From: Malachius bipustulatus | Taxonomy: Eukaryota > Arthropoda > Insecta > Coleoptera > Melyridae | Direction of reading: 5' to 3' | Length of the DNA: 64,000 bases | Assembly (NCBI GenBank): GCA_910589415.1 | Contig: OU342632.1 | Location: 10,605,507 to 10,669,506 of the forward strand | Shown here: positions 1 to 11,396 of the stretch, one piece after another | Position numbering within the stretch: the stretch's first letter is position 1 | How the letters are laid out: each line of letters opens with the position of its first letter | Notes under the pieces: model-generated | What the model saw: the letters and a program-made list of their open reading frames with translations, nothing else | The model's database searches: none | Told to the model about the DNA's origin: nothing | Made by a program: the position numbers and the translations under genes

Positions 1-706
1 CGATATTTGCAGATAACGCCCTCTAGAGGTTGCGGTGGTATCAAAATGAAACATTCATAAAATACAATTAACAGAAGAAGGAAAACTCTTTGTAACTAGA
101 CTAATCTTGTTAAATTCCCTTGAGGTTATCTGGAATAATCGACATGTGAATAAACCAAGTTTTGACGTTCCCCCACCACTTAATTTATAGAGTTATTAAA
201 AAAAGTGCAAGTTAAAAAATTGTAGTTATTTAAGCATTACACCATGATATTTTGAATAACCCCAGTTTCGAAAAATGGTAAGAGAATTTCAATTACCTAC
301 TATTTTCCAATGATTTTTTTAGGACCACTTTTCCTGAAAAAAAAAATTGTCTGAAGCCGTACGATGACGCTTAGTTTCTAAGATAATCCCGGCGACCATT
401 CTTAATGACTCAACTGGTATATTTAAAAGTACTCCAATAATGAAAAAGCGGTAGCTCAACAATATTCATAAAATCACAAATAACAACTAACAAGAAAATT
501 TAAATCCTGTAAACTATCTTTTTTGAGATGTAAACCTCTTCTTCCGGATGAACGAAATATTGTATGTGAATGTGGAAATTTTTTATATACCTGTTACCAC
601 TACCATTCTACAGATTGAGGGCTGTATTTTTATTAATTGTTTTTTTTTCAAATAATAAATTCTGAAATTAATGTTTATTATTTAAGTTATTCTACCTCTT
701 TTCTAG
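1..706 (+). other. Sema-1a intron, 3' portion
   Basis: AT-rich sequence upstream of the first recognisable Sema-1a exon. It ends in a pyrimidine-rich acceptor (ttttctag, AG at 705-706). I see no exon, repeat or element with recognisable ends in it. The rest of the gene must lie to the left of the window. Confidence 0.7.
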
Positions 707-935
707 ATAATGGTAAGGTAATCAAAGCAGTGAATGGTTTATCAGCGGAAACTCGTCATGGAGTTCGACCTGTTATAATTGAAGAAATACAGGTGTTCCC
801 TGTCCATGTTGCAGTCAGAAGCTTGAGAGTGATTAAAAATACAAGGGGAGAAGGCAGACTTATTGCAATATCCGATTCGGAAGTACAGTCCCTGAGACTT
901 CATAGATGTAATAGCAATAAAATATCAAGCTGCAG
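707..935 (+). CDS. Sema-1a: Semaphorin-1a exon: last blade of the sema domain and start of PSI
   Basis: This exon encodes the end of the sema beta-propeller of a transmembrane class 1 semaphorin, an axon-guidance ligand and receptor that binds plexin A. Read from 709, it contains NGKVIKAVNG, then EEIQVFPVHVAVRSLRV and GRLIAISDSEVQSLRLHRC, the conserved seventh-blade strand leading into the PSI cysteines. The acceptor AG is at 705-706 and the donor at 936 is GTAAGA. Two bases of the first codon come from the upstream exon, and the final AG joins the T at 3224 to make Ser. Joined to the next exon it reads SSCSECVALQDPYCAWD, an uninterrupted PSI domain, which confirms both junctions. Upstream exons are outside the window. 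Confidence 0.93.
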
Positions 936-1179
936 GTAAGAGATTTTATTGAGAATATTACCAGCTATCATTGTTTTTTATGTTACTTCTTATTACAGTA
1001 TAGTTTAGTGTATATTTACAGGGAGAGAGTAAAGCTAGCACAGTGAATTAGAGAAAACTGTACCGTATTGAATGGATTGAATTATCTTTGAACTTTTTGT
1101 CTTTACATTAACATACATTAACATTTACTGTACATTTAGTTGAAAATTTTAGGGATTTATAGAAGGAGACTCTGAATGT

Positions 1180-2330
1180 TAGTATACTTCATTTAATAAC
1201 TAGGAGGAGTAAATTTAAATAAACCGCCAAAAAAAGATGCTTCTCATTGGTCAATTCATAGGCAAAATTACACCCAGCAAAACTTGTACAGGAAATTGAA
1301 TCTATGCAACGCTCAACACTACATATACGCTTGTTTTTTTATTGTTGTGTCATTATTGTTTACAATGTCAGTGTCGAATGTGACACATCAGTTTTATAAT
1401 CAGTTATTTCCAAAACCCTATAAGTTGTTCTAAATAAGTTCTTTAAAAGTTATTTCAAAACCAAATAAGTTCTTTTTGAAGCCCATTCAGTTCTTTTTAG
1501 AGAAGAGACATCCTTTTTAGAATTTTGAAATTATTTTTGGCTTTCCATTTTCATCCTGCAAACGATTTGAAGTGCCATTATGGATAATCCTACATCAAGT
1601 ACAAGTGAGAGGATGTCTCCTCCAAAGAAACGGGAAGAAAAGAGTGTCACCTACAAGATTTTGGAAAAACTACTCTATATGCGTACTTCACCAATAATTG
1701 AAGAACATATTCCAATCGAACAAGGTGCGGATTTAGACCAAACAGGGACTGCTGTATGTGATAAAGTTAATTTCAACAACACACTTTGAATCTGGTCCTA
1801 CAAAAACTGAAAAATGCTGTTTATAATACATACTGTTTGAAAAAATTGACTTATCCACAAATTATATATTATTAAATGTAAAATAAAAACTTTATCTACG
1901 ATGTTATGTGTTATATAATACATACATAAAATATATTATTTATATGTTACATTAAATTTGTCACATAAGTATTGCCTAAAATAAAGTACTTTCAATCAAT
2001 TTAATATGAATGTTAATAATTATTATCCTTAATATTCTTCGAAATATCTATAAATTATTCAATTTCATTCTATTTATATTCAGAAAATCATTCAGCACTA
2101 TAATACTGATATATTATGCAAATCACAATGATTTGTGATACTGCTGTAGAGTCTCTCCTGAAAAGTAGACTTCCTACACCGAAAACAAGTCCTATCTTCC
2201 TTATTAATAATTATTGTTTCAATTCAAATTTGCCGCCAAAAAAAATCTGGTGATTTAATCTGGTGACTTTTAGTGGTGTAAATGATACTTTGTAGTTTAC
2301 TCCTCCTAGTTATTAAATGAGATATAGTAT
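1180..2330. mobile_element. Element O: about 1.15-kb inverted-repeat element in the Sema-1a intron
   Basis: ATTTAATAACTAGGAGGAGT at 1191-1210 recurs inverted at 2299-2318, and the match continues outward to a shared GTATAC (about 1180 and 2330). The inverted ends are at least 23 bp and look perfect over their core. The interior holds a short protein-like frame (1580-1789) and AAGTTCTTTT-type repeats at 1425-1500. I could not find a convincing target-site duplication, so the superfamily is unassigned. It sits in the 2.3-kb intron between the sema and PSI exons. Confidence 0.65.
1580..1789 (+). CDS. Short protein-like frame inside element O (69 codons)
   Basis: The frame opens in a good context (gccattATGG) and begins MDNPTSSTSERMSPPKKREE, a Ser/Thr/Pro and Lys/Arg-rich N-terminus, followed by KSVTYKILEKLLYMRTSPII. 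Codon use is less AT-driven than in the flanks. It lies inside a transposon-like inverted repeat, so it could be the N-terminal remnant of an element-encoded protein or a captured exon. I do not recognise a family, and it could also be a chance frame. It is not part of Sema-1a: it has a start and stop of its own and falls between the consistent splice sites at 935 and 3224. Confidence 0.3.
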   Translation: MDNPTSSTSERMSPPKKREEKSVTYKILEKLLYMRTSPIIEEHIPIEQGADLDQTGTAVCDKVNFNNTL

Positions 2331-3223
2331 ACAATTAGCAAAGGGCACAAAGGTTATTTTCATCTCAGAGATTTAGTTGGATCTCAATATTATGTTTACC
2401 ATATTACAAATTTATAGCTCATTCACTAATATCAATAAGTATTTTTTTTAGGTTTCATAAATATTTCCAATGTTTTTGTTTATGATAAATCTTACTTACG
2501 GGGTAAACTTTCGATCTTAAGCTTCAGTTTTACTTAAAACGTCCAGATAAACTTATATTTTGACAATTTTGAAACATTGGAAATCTATGTTGCTCAATGT
2601 GCAAAAATTTCATTACTTGAAATCATCTTTGCAAGGAGAAGCAGAATTATTTGTAAAAATTAGAAATGGTCAACAAATAATATTATTTTATTGTTTGGGA
2701 ATTATGGAGAGAGCGATGTGAAAATACGCCCAATATGTTTTGTATAATAATTTAACCAAATAAATTCGTTTTTAGACTAGTCCCACAATAATTAATAAGG
2801 CATCAGCTCATGCTCTCAGGCTTATCTCTGTAAGTTTTAGCAGCATTTAAAGGCATTGAATTCATTATGCATAATCCTTATGGAAATTGACTCCCAGTCA
2901 AATTTGTTTTAACTTATTTGGGAATTGGTAGTTTTTAATGAGTTTCCATGGATATTACCCCCGAAAATCGATTTTTTTCTCTCTCATGACAGTCCTTTAC
3001 ATTCAATCATATTATGTTTTCAAATATTGGTCACCCTGCTTGTTTTTGAAAGAAGTGTTGGAGAAATGTATCATTTGCTAAGATTAAAAAGCTGCTTTTA
3101 GCTGTAGTTAATTTCACAGATATTTATAATAATAATCTGAATAACAATATGTAATCCATATCAATTTTTGCTCTGTTCTATTTAATTTAGACGGACCATT
3201 ACCTGTTACTTTTTGTTTTGCAG
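2331..3223 (+). other. Sema-1a intron, downstream part
   Basis: AT-rich intronic sequence ending in a strong acceptor (tttttgttttgcag, AG at 3222-3223). No element or frame I can support. Confidence 0.7.
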
Positions 3224-3504
3224 TGAATGTGTAGCATTACAAGACCCTTATTGTGCCTGGGATAAGCTCCAAGGCAAATGCGTCTCTCAAGGGACCAACG
3301 CACGTTGGGAAGAGGAAGTTTATTTCTTCCAGAGCGTGGCTACTGGTGAACATACGGCTTGTCCACCTTCCAAAGTGAGCAAAGATCCCAGCTCGGTCAG
3401 TGGGCTCAGCTCAAATCAGCCAAAATTCAGTCAAGACCACCAACCAAGTAAAGATCAGCCAGATGGGCAAGTGGTCAATATTATGCAAGATAATGAATAT
3501 GAAA
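3224..3504 (+). CDS. Sema-1a: Semaphorin-1a exon: PSI domain and extracellular linker
   Basis: Encodes the cysteine-rich plexin-semaphorin-integrin module: ECVALQDPYCAWDKLQGKC, with the conserved DPYCAWD core, then CVSQGTNARWEEEVYFFQSV, the usual class 1 semaphorin extension. A low-complexity Ser/Gln/Asp-rich linker follows and ends in NIMQDNEYE. The first base completes a Ser codon from the exon ending at 935. The last base (A, 3504) joins GT of the next exon to give Ser. The acceptor is AG at 3222-3223 and the donor GTAAGT at 3505. Phases match on both sides, so the exon limits are secure. Confidence 0.95.
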
Positions 3505-3563
3505 GTAAGTGTCCTACGCGATAGGACTTGATTTTGGGATTACAATGTGTATTTTTATTGCAG

Positions 3564-3774
3564 GTCCTTCCATATCTGCTAAGGAAGCCCATCCATCAGA
3601 ATATTCTATTGAAACTCTGATAATGGCTGTCATTGCTGGGGCTACTTGTGCTCTTGTTGTTGGTTTCTTTGCAGGTTACATGTGTGGCAGGAAGTGCCAT
3701 AAGGATGAGGATGATAATTTACCATATCCAGATACCGAATATGAATATTTTGAGCAACGCCAAAACATGAATAG
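3564..3774 (+). CDS. Sema-1a: Semaphorin-1a exon: transmembrane segment and start of cytoplasmic tail
   Basis: Reads PSISAKEAHPSEYSIETLI, then a single hydrophobic helix (LIMAVIAGATCALVVGFFAG), then the stop-transfer and acidic tail CGRKCHKDEDDNLPYPDTEY. The layout is that of a type I membrane semaphorin with its C-terminus in the cytosol. The acceptor is AG at 3562-3563 after a 59-bp intron, and the donor is GTAAGG at 3775. The two trailing bases (AG) combine with C at 3881 for Ser. The short intron before this exon matches the compact 3' structure of the rest of the gene. Confidence 0.95.
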
Positions 3775-3880
3775 GTAAGGAATTATTCCTCCAAAATCTC
3801 ATTATACTCAGAGGCTGTTTCTTATTTCTCTGAGAAAAACTAATCTAATTAAAAGATACTAAAAAAAGTCTGATTTGCAG

Positions 3881-4106
3881 CAGAATCCAGGCAGAGCCAA
3901 AGCTACTGCCTCAGGAAGAGGTCACGTATGCGGAACCTGTTCTGGTGCCTCAACCCGCTAAATTGCACTCGCCCAAAAGCACTTTGCGAAAGCTGCCCCA
4001 TCAGAATAACTCAGAAACACTATTCCAGTTCCAAACTGATACCGGATACAGCAATCGAGACAATTACAGAAGTCGAGATAACTTCGGCACCCTGCGGTCT
4101 CATCAG
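3881..4106 (+). CDS. Sema-1a: Semaphorin-1a exon: cytoplasmic tail
   Basis: Continues the same frame with RIQAEPKLLPQEEVTYAEPV, then LVPQPAKLHSPKSTLRKLPH and QFQTDTGYSNRDNYRSRDNF, ending in RSHQ. The segment is basic and rich in Gln/Asn/Pro, as expected for the divergent signalling tail of insect class 1 semaphorins. The acceptor AG is at 3879-3880 and the donor GTAAGG at 4107. The exon ends on a codon boundary. Phase agreement with both neighbours is the main support, since this part of the family is poorly conserved. Confidence 0.9.
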
Positions 4107-4417
4107 GTAAGGACGTGCTTGAAAAAATATATTTGTTGTGTTTAAAATAATGACATCTTATCGGTCAATACGCGGAATGTGCAAAAAATATCATAATATT
4201 TTAAGAGAACTCCATTTTGCCTTTATAGAGAACATTTTGCGATATGTATAAGTTTTCAGTCTGTTATAAAGTAGGGAGAAATGTTAAATGGCAATTTATT
4301 AATGGGGTATTTTTTCATGATGCGTAGTGGAGTCCAATAATTATTATTGATCTACACAAAAATTAATCTGTCATAGACCTTAAATAATCGCTCACTACTA
4401 AAAATTTTATTGCACAG

Positions 4418-4513
4418 GGTGATGGATACTCGAGTAAACGTATGGGCCTGGGCGTGGGAGTGGGCGGCGATGGGTTCGGCACAACTCGGAGTGTGAAAAA
4501 GGTGTATCTCTGA
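4418..4513 (+). CDS. Sema-1a: Semaphorin-1a last exon, to the annotated-type TGA stop
   Basis: The final coding piece begins GDGYSSKRMGLGVGVGGDGF, ends SVKKVYL and stops at TGA 4511-4513. The acceptor is tgcacag (AG 4416-4417) after a 311-bp intron. The window contributes 346 residues of the protein in total. The region is clearly more GC-rich than the flanking DNA, and this coding-like composition does not stop at the TGA (see the next entry). I take TGA as the primary stop because the short basic VKKVYL end is a plausible natural C-terminus. Confidence 0.9.
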   Translation, partial: GDGYSSKRMGLGVGVGGDGFGTTRSVKKVYL

Positions 4514-4729
4514 GACGGAAGCCGGGAGGAGGCGAGGTCAGGTGTTAGGCGGGCGCCCCAGCAGCCGCAGCCGCAGCAGCAGCAGCAGCGCAGTTCATCG
4601 GGCCACAGCGCCCTACCCACCAGCAGTGGGGGCTCATCCACCAGCTCCCCGTCACCTCCCTCCTCCTCGAGGTCGCCCACGCCGCCCCCCCACCACCACC
4701 ACACTGCCTCTTACATATACAGGGCCTAG
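4514..4729 (+). other. In-frame 71-codon extension after the Sema-1a stop (read-through candidate)
   Basis: Directly after the TGA, with no frame change, 71 sense codons run to TAG at 4727-4729. The product would be DGSREEARSGVRRAPQQPQP, a short poly-Gln, then Ser/Pro-rich SGGSSTSSPSPPSSSRSPTP, four His and TASYIYRA. The stretch is strikingly GC-rich and has a CAG/CCG repeat in the coding phase. This looks like real C-terminal tail sequence rather than AT-rich 3' UTR. It could be stop-codon read-through, an alternative splice that skips the TGA (AG dinucleotides at 4539-4540 and 4546-4547 are possible acceptors), an assembly error, or a coincidence of GC-rich UTR. The TGA is followed by G, not the leakier C. 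Confidence 0.45.
4561..4592 (+). repeat. Short CAG/CCG trinucleotide repeat
   Basis: Runs of CAG interrupted by CCG, encoding Gln/Pro in the same frame as Sema-1a if the upstream TGA is passed. In the two other forward frames it would encode Ser/Arg or Ala-rich sequence. Confidence 0.8.
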
Positions 4730-6029
4730 CCGGGTCCCGCTCCTCCCGACGACGACCGTGAGTAAAGCGACAGCGAGGGCACCTCTCTTTTGTACCGCAT
4801 CTGCTACATATGTCCAATGATTAGGGAATTGTCTTTCTCAGCCTGGCGATGTTTTCCTGTGGGAACCGCATTGTGTTACCTCAAGAGCGCAGCTCAAATT
4901 GTTTAGAGAACAGACCTTTGATTCGTCGTAAATCTGTGTTGTCGACTTTTGACTTTTATAAATTTAGCAGCATAATTTTTGCTTCCAATTGTTCAAAAAT
5001 TTTACTGATCTCTACTTGACATTGTTTGTATATGATCTTTTATCGCAATACATAATATTGAACTGCTGGTTAGCAAGAAGCTTGTTGCAAAATTTAAAGT
5101 AAAATGTACCATTTATTTAGTTGAAAAAGTAAAGACAACACAGCATTATCAAGCAAAATATTCGGGGTCGGTCCTTTGACAATTTTGGTATGTGTACTTC
5201 CCTGAAGTACTGTGTGTTGGCTAAGAATGCAAAGGCTGAGAAAACCAGACATTTGGAATTTGGCTCTTTTATCTTTTTGAAATCATGTAGTGGTATATCG
5301 CTGGCATTATTTATGTATTAATTATTATTGTTAAATCGGTCCTTGAGGACTAGGATAGGTTGATCTTGATGGTAGCTTATTGATTCTTCTTCTGATGCAT
5401 TTTGTGTATTTTTTATTCTTTTTTTTTGCATAGGGTTGATTGATGCTGATTAGATGTGGACATATATTATAAATTGTTGAAATATGCCAATGGGCATTTT
5501 ACTTTCTCGTTTCAAGGAAGGTTTAATTGACTTGACAGGCAATGTGGTTAAGTAGATATATTTATTTCCACAAAAGAAAGCAATTTATTTATCTTTAAAA
5601 GTAACCTAAAGTAAATAATAGTAAATCAGTTACTAACTAGTTGTTTTTTCATGTTGCCTATATTGTGCGTTTATTTTGTATTATAAACTATTGTTAGATA
5701 GTTGCAGAAAATGTAGATTATAGCAAAAGTTAGTATGATATAATTATTACCTTATTACACACATTTATACCAGTTGATAAGTCGAAACAGAACTATATGT
5801 TACTCCTCTCAGCTAAGACACTACAGATACATCACTACTTGATTGATTCGATGATCAGAGTCTTTGATTCAGTTGTGTTTCCTGACGCAGTGTAATTGTG
5901 CCATTAATCTCTTTACTTTTGCATGATCAAAAGTTGAATATGATTAAGTTTATTTAAAGAACCTCGTTTTCTAACATAATTTTTGTTGTCTATGAGAATT
6001 ATTGATACTGAAATCAGTTAGGGGACATA
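4730..6029. other. Sema-1a 3' UTR and intergenic sequence
   Basis: Presumably begins with the Sema-1a 3' UTR. I found no unambiguous AATAAA at a suitable distance, so the transcript end is unknown. Otherwise AT-rich sequence without a gene or element I can support. Confidence 0.5.
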
Positions 6030-6318
6030 ATAATAACTGTAATAATTAACACCGCTGCTATTCGTACAACGGCCGTGACGCCATTAAATTTAGAAATGTG
6101 GGCACATCACACCTTTTCATGGACTTTGGAATGATCGTGATTTAAAAATTTAAAAGTTGATTTTTTCACATGGAGATGACCAGAAACTGATTAGAACCTG
6201 ATGAGTCAGATCACTGGTCTTTGCCCAGATTCTCTCTGCCCTGGAGTTACAAGAAAATAAAATGGTCGAATTTGTTCCGTGGTCGTCGTACAAATAGCAA
6301 CGGCCGATAGTTATTACT
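6030..6318. mobile_element. Element P: small inverted-repeat element (MITE-like), about 290 bp
   Basis: TAATAACTGT plus GCTGCTATTCGTACAACGGCC at the left recur inverted, with a few changes and one short gap, at the right (6283-6318). No coding content is seen inside. It is a non-autonomous element or a decayed one; the target duplication is not clear. Confidence 0.5.
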
Positions 6319-9300
6319 AAAATCAAGTAATAACGAAATGTTGGGAGTTGTTCCTGATACAGAACTGACCTTTGGCTGAAATATGCATATCAGAGCATTC
6401 TAACAAATTTTATAATAATTGAAATATACAGATTACTAAAGAATTTTTTATCTCTTTGCATCATGATATAAAAAAATGTGAATTAGAGTATGGCTGTTTT
6501 TTAACTTGACATTGGATGCGGTCAAAGCCGTCCGCTGCTGAGTTGATATCATAGTCTGTCTTGACAGCTGATATGTGTTTGTTGAACGAGAAAAAATTGT
6601 AGCTGTTCTACAGAAACTGTCATTACTTTCAGTTGTCAGTTACATGACCATAACATAACCAAACACTATATGAAATTAATCAAAAAACAAAGTATAAAAA
6701 ACAAAAATGCTAGACCCTGAGAACTTAAGCAATTAAGATAAATAATTTAATTTTATTAGGTAAGTGTAGAGTGGTAAGGTAGTCCCACTATAGCAATCCT
6801 TATAGACACTCTTCTATCTAATTATTTTTCTAGTTTATAAAAAAAGAATAGACTAGGGCAGCAATAGTGCTGTTTCGAAGAAGCATAAATTTCAGCAGCT
6901 GGCAGGTGTTTTTAAAAACAGCTAGTCGTAAAATTTCCTACTAATTTTCTGCTAGCACTTGTCATCTTTGAATGCAACCATTTTTCGTTAGCAACTGTTA
7001 CAATCAGCTTTATGATTTGCTGGAGCTTTGATAACATTATTAAGGGAGCAATATTAGGAGCCCGGACCTTAACCCTAATTTTTCGGGGTTTTTGAAAGTA
7101 GAAATAACCAAATTCTTTCTAAGTTTAGCTTTTAATACATTGTATTTTAGAGATGAGTATAAATATAGTGACATTAAGGATAAGTGTCAACTTCGGGTCC
7201 ATGTCAATCAATAAGAATTCTATCTTACAATCACAGCCTATTCTAATTCATACTTTACTATTTGATGGTACAATTTATAATAAGAACCTTTAATGTGGCT
7301 CACATATTTATTTCAAAATTTTTCTAAAGGCCTTTTTAAGAATTTTGATCATTATAAATGCGAGATAAACATTTTCTATCTATTATAACTTACCTACTTT
7401 TATTGATATAAATAGACTTCAGGATCGGTTACTATCAGCCTAGGATGAATGGTTAATAACACATTATAACTGGTTACAAAATTTATGAATCTTACTGAAT
7501 CTTTAGACGACCAACCCAACTGATACAATATTTTAGAAATGATACTCAAGCATTCTTCTCCTACACACAGTATATTATTTATCATACAAACAAAACCTTA
7601 TTCTATAATAATTAGTACCAAGTTATGTATCATATAATTTTTTCAGAAGCTTTCCAGTTATGTCTGAGTTTTATGCCGAATTAGAATTCTAAAACAAGTA
7701 TATTGATATAAATTTTTTGCTTTGACAAATTTGTAATCGAATTATATGCTACTGTTAATCGTAATTATAATGTTGGTTTTTATTAGAAAACCAGGCGTGG
7801 TTGCAAAAGTCAACCGAGAAATTTGATTTTTGAAAATTAATTCACCAGATTTCTCCTGTTATCAAAGTTTTTATATTATGAAAAGGAGGAGTGAAAATTA
7901 CTGCTCAACAAGTGATCTGATTTTCAAAAATTACAAATTTTTCTCTCCAATAATTTTAATGTGTGGATTAAGTTCAAGTTATTAGAAAAAAATATTGAAA
8001 AAACATTGGAAATTGGTTTTAATTAAAGCGACGCCCTGGAACTTTTCATTGATATTTAAAGTAAATTTTTAGTGAATATGACGACCCGCATGCTTTTAGT
8101 CACCACAATTATAATAATAGAAATATCTCCAGTAACATTCCTTTTTCTTTATTTATTTTATAAAGTGATGTCTTGATAATAGTGAGAGATAGAATATTTA
8201 TATTTGATAAAAGTTAGATTTGAAAAAATTGTTTTGTTATTTTTCAAGTGAAAAACTTTGAGACATGCTTGGAAAATTAAATTTAGCAAAATACATGAAA
8301 ATTAATTTCATGCGATTATTTCAACAAAGCTATGTAGAATATTATAGGGGTTTTCGCCCCGAAATACTCGATTCCTCTGTATTTTAAGAAATTAGAATCT
8401 GTCTGAATTCTCGTAAAGGAATATTATAATTATTATTATGTATTGCTCTTAGAAATCCACATGTGATAACCGCGCCTGTGGTATGAGTATTAAATTATGT
8501 ATAAAAGTTATTCTCCAGAATTATGTTCTCTTAAAGAACATTTATTCATTAATAGCCTAATCCTAATTAACGCCAGCGCTGATTAAAATGTAATATTTAA
8601 ATCATAATAGATCTCTTTCTAAAATACTCGTATACATACACATTATAGTGATCTCACTCTTCCACTCAAAATAATTTAGGAACAAATTATGTTGTGTTCT
8701 TACTATGATAAGGCATCTTTTAATAAATTATTTAAAACAAGTCAAACATTGATTTGAAGAAACAAAATTATTGCAGCTCACTTGAGTGTTTTTGCTTTGT
8801 TCCTACCAGGAATATGAATCTATTCTTTGTAAGTTATCTTCAGAAATAAACTTATTCATAAACTCAGTGTCAATTCCTCTAAAGCACTTATTGATCATAC
8901 TAATGTAATATAGAAAAGAACAACAATTCGAGAGACTCATTTCACACTCATACTCATTTCATCGATTAATTATTTAAGTTTTTTTTAGTTTCCTAATCGC
9001 ACTTTGAGAAGAGTGTCAGAATGTTTTGTAGGTACAAAAATTTACTTTTAATAAAATACTTGATGGATTTTTTATAAACATATTCTCAATCTATGACTCC
9101 TCCTATTCACGTTAAAATTTTATTAATTTCTAGTAAGTTAAAATGTCAGCTAAACTCATACTAGATAATGATTTGAACTTGAATAACTTGAATAACCAGG
9201 GATTGAGCCAGATAGTTTTGACACTTGAACATCAATTATTGCATACAATGTAGTGTTTAGTAATTGTCGTTTACAATTTACAATACTGAACTTACTACTT

Positions 9301-10534
9301 CATTCTTGTCGCTTAGCACAATGTCACAGTTTAACAGCACTTGCAGAAATGGAAAATTAAGACATAATAATGATTAATGTGAGTGGGAAATTTTTATCAG
9401 TGTCTGGGTCTGCTTTTTTCAATTATTATTAAAGTGGTCAAATTGCATAAATAGTAAGATGTTGCTGATTAAATTGTTGTCAGAACTACTAATTTTTTGT
9501 GCAGTTGTTTTGGATACTTTCACATTATCATCAATTTGAACTATTCTAATCGAGAGTTCCTCAATAAAAAGAGTCATCTCATTGTTAAAATAGAAAATCT
9601 GTCCAGAGGCAGATGACAAATAATTTTTTGAGATAAAATAATACATTTTTATAAGAAAACACTTCTTAGTTAAGAACTTTTATAAATATTTTCTTGTTTA
9701 ATAACTTACTCGCTCGTGGTTAAGTTACTTTTATAATCTAGTCGTAAGTTTGTAATAACATCTGCGTTGGAATAGGAAACTTATTTTACGGTAATGCTGA
9801 TGCTTCCTGGGTTTCCTATTCTGTGGCGTTACTTAGGATTGAACATACCTGAACATATTTAAAATTGTAAGTGAATTTTAAAAATCAATAATTTGTAGTG
9901 ATAGTTTATACATATTTGACACAAAAAAAGTAAAAAAGCATGAGAGTACCTATTTAAAGTTAGAAGGTGCATTAGATTATAATATAGGGCAGTGTCTTAG
10001 ACATTGAAATATAAATAGACTTTTTAAGTATTTTTCATGATTCATAAAGTGCTTCTTATGAATGTGTTAGGTAAGAATATGCGTATATATATTATATAGA
10101 ACTAATAATATTTAGTCATATTGAACTAGACTGTATTATTTTAGCTATAAAATTGTTCCATTTCAAGTCTGTTAATAACTAATTAAGTACCTAATATGTA
10201 TAGATTTTATACTTGTTTAGCTTTTGTTTTATTGTTAATAACTATATTTTATATAAGAGAAACCAAATATTGTCATTTTCATTGACTTTTGTTATCATTT
10301 TTTTTTTATAAGTTTCACAACTTGAACGTACGTAAGACTGAAATATTTAATACTCATTGTCCAACTTAAGTCACCGTAATTTTTTTGTTTCTTTGTGTGT
10401 ACTAAATTTTTTATAATTTTTCAATACAAATTCTCAAATTCATTAATATATTACTTTTTTACTCAATTTTTCCTCAACCCTTTCCTCTATATCCAGCATT
10501 CAATATGTATGACAATTCCACTCATACGTTATTA
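6319..10534. other. Intergenic AT-rich stretch
   Basis: 4.2 kb with no recognisable gene. A small imperfect hairpin (arms near 7825-7850 and 7925-7953) is the only structure I noticed. Open frames here (for example 7400-7585 and 9419-9646, both -) are short, AT-driven and resemble no family. Confidence 0.6.
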
Positions 10535-10760
10535 TGGCTTGTCCAGTGAGTGTTGTCCGGTGAGATGCTACACTGATCCTGACCGTAAACGATTTGATTT
10601 TATACGTTTTAATTCGTACTAATCACTAATTATTTTAATTGTACGAATCGAATCAATTATTGTATTATAATTATTGTACGAATTAAATCTCATAAAATAA
10701 AATCGTTTATAGTCAGGATCAGTGTGGAATCTCACCGGACAACACTCACTAGACAAACCA
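10535..10760. mobile_element. Palindromic MITE with TA flanks, 226 bp
   Basis: The left arm begins TGGCTTGTCCAGTGAGTGTT. The right arm, read inverted, begins TGGTTTGTCTAGTGAGTGTT, and pairing continues for about 90 bp into the element, so it can fold almost end to end. It is flanked on both sides by TA (10533-10534 and 10761-10762), which is the Tc1/mariner target. Open frames on both strands (ending in RFNSY) are mirror images of the same arm and are not genes. Confidence 0.75.
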
Positions 10761-10969
10761 TACACCCATTTGATTTCTGAAATATTGCTGTTTGCTATTG
10801 GATATTTTGTATCGAGGAAGGAAGAGAGAATGCAAGTGGATAAATTTATCGATAATTCTGCTTGTTCATTTGTTGCCATGGCAATGGCTTGATTCCTTGG
10901 CACTCTATTACTAAATGTCAATTGATTTTATTATTTTGAAATATTTTATATGGAAGAAAAAAAGTTTCT

Positions 10970-11085
10970 CTTTGTCCTACCAGGGTTTGTTGAACCCGGG
11001 TGCTTTCGAACAACAATCTAGCAGCCTGTGCACTAGGCCACGGGAACAACAGTCTAGCAGCCTGTCCACTAGGCCACGGATGCTT
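10970..11085 (-). repeat. tRNA-derived SINE-like segment with a duplicated A box
   Basis: On the minus strand, two near-identical copies of GTGGCCTAGTGNACAGGCTG (plus 11040s and 11070s) each match the pol III A-box consensus TRGCNNAGYGG. They are followed by GGGTTCAACAAACC, close to a B box, and then by AAACTTTTTTTC, a pol III terminator-like T run. The order A box, A box, B box, T run is that of a tRNA-related SINE head with an internal duplication of about 33 bp. It does not fold as a complete tRNA. Confidence 0.45.
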
Positions 11086-11396
11086 GTCAAAAACGAATTC
11101 CATAAGTACTAATATACCTCTACCATTTCCCATTATGAATTTTATAAATATTAACATAAACTACACAAATTGTGCTTTTAACAATAATATTTGTCCTTTT
11201 TAAAAACATTTATGGTATTATTCACTGTTTAAAATTACGTTTAGTACCTTTTTATTCAATGAAATTGTCTCAACAAATACAAATCGACCTTACGATTTAG
11301 CGGGATATTTTTATATGTAGTTGTTTTCTCATACTTACTTGCATGTAGGCAATTTGTGAACTTTGAACTTTTACCTTATTCAAAATGGTATTTGGA

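Noticed and set aside
4363..4817. Long open frames on both strands over the end of Sema-1a (4363-4704 -, 4545-4817 -, 4542-4820 +)
   Set aside because: They are shadows of the GC-rich, repeat-containing segment. Only the frame continuous with Sema-1a has sensible composition and phase.
10395..10921. Two frames with the same YGLSSECCPV...RFNSY peptide on opposite strands
   Set aside because: They are the two arms of one palindromic MITE read in both directions.
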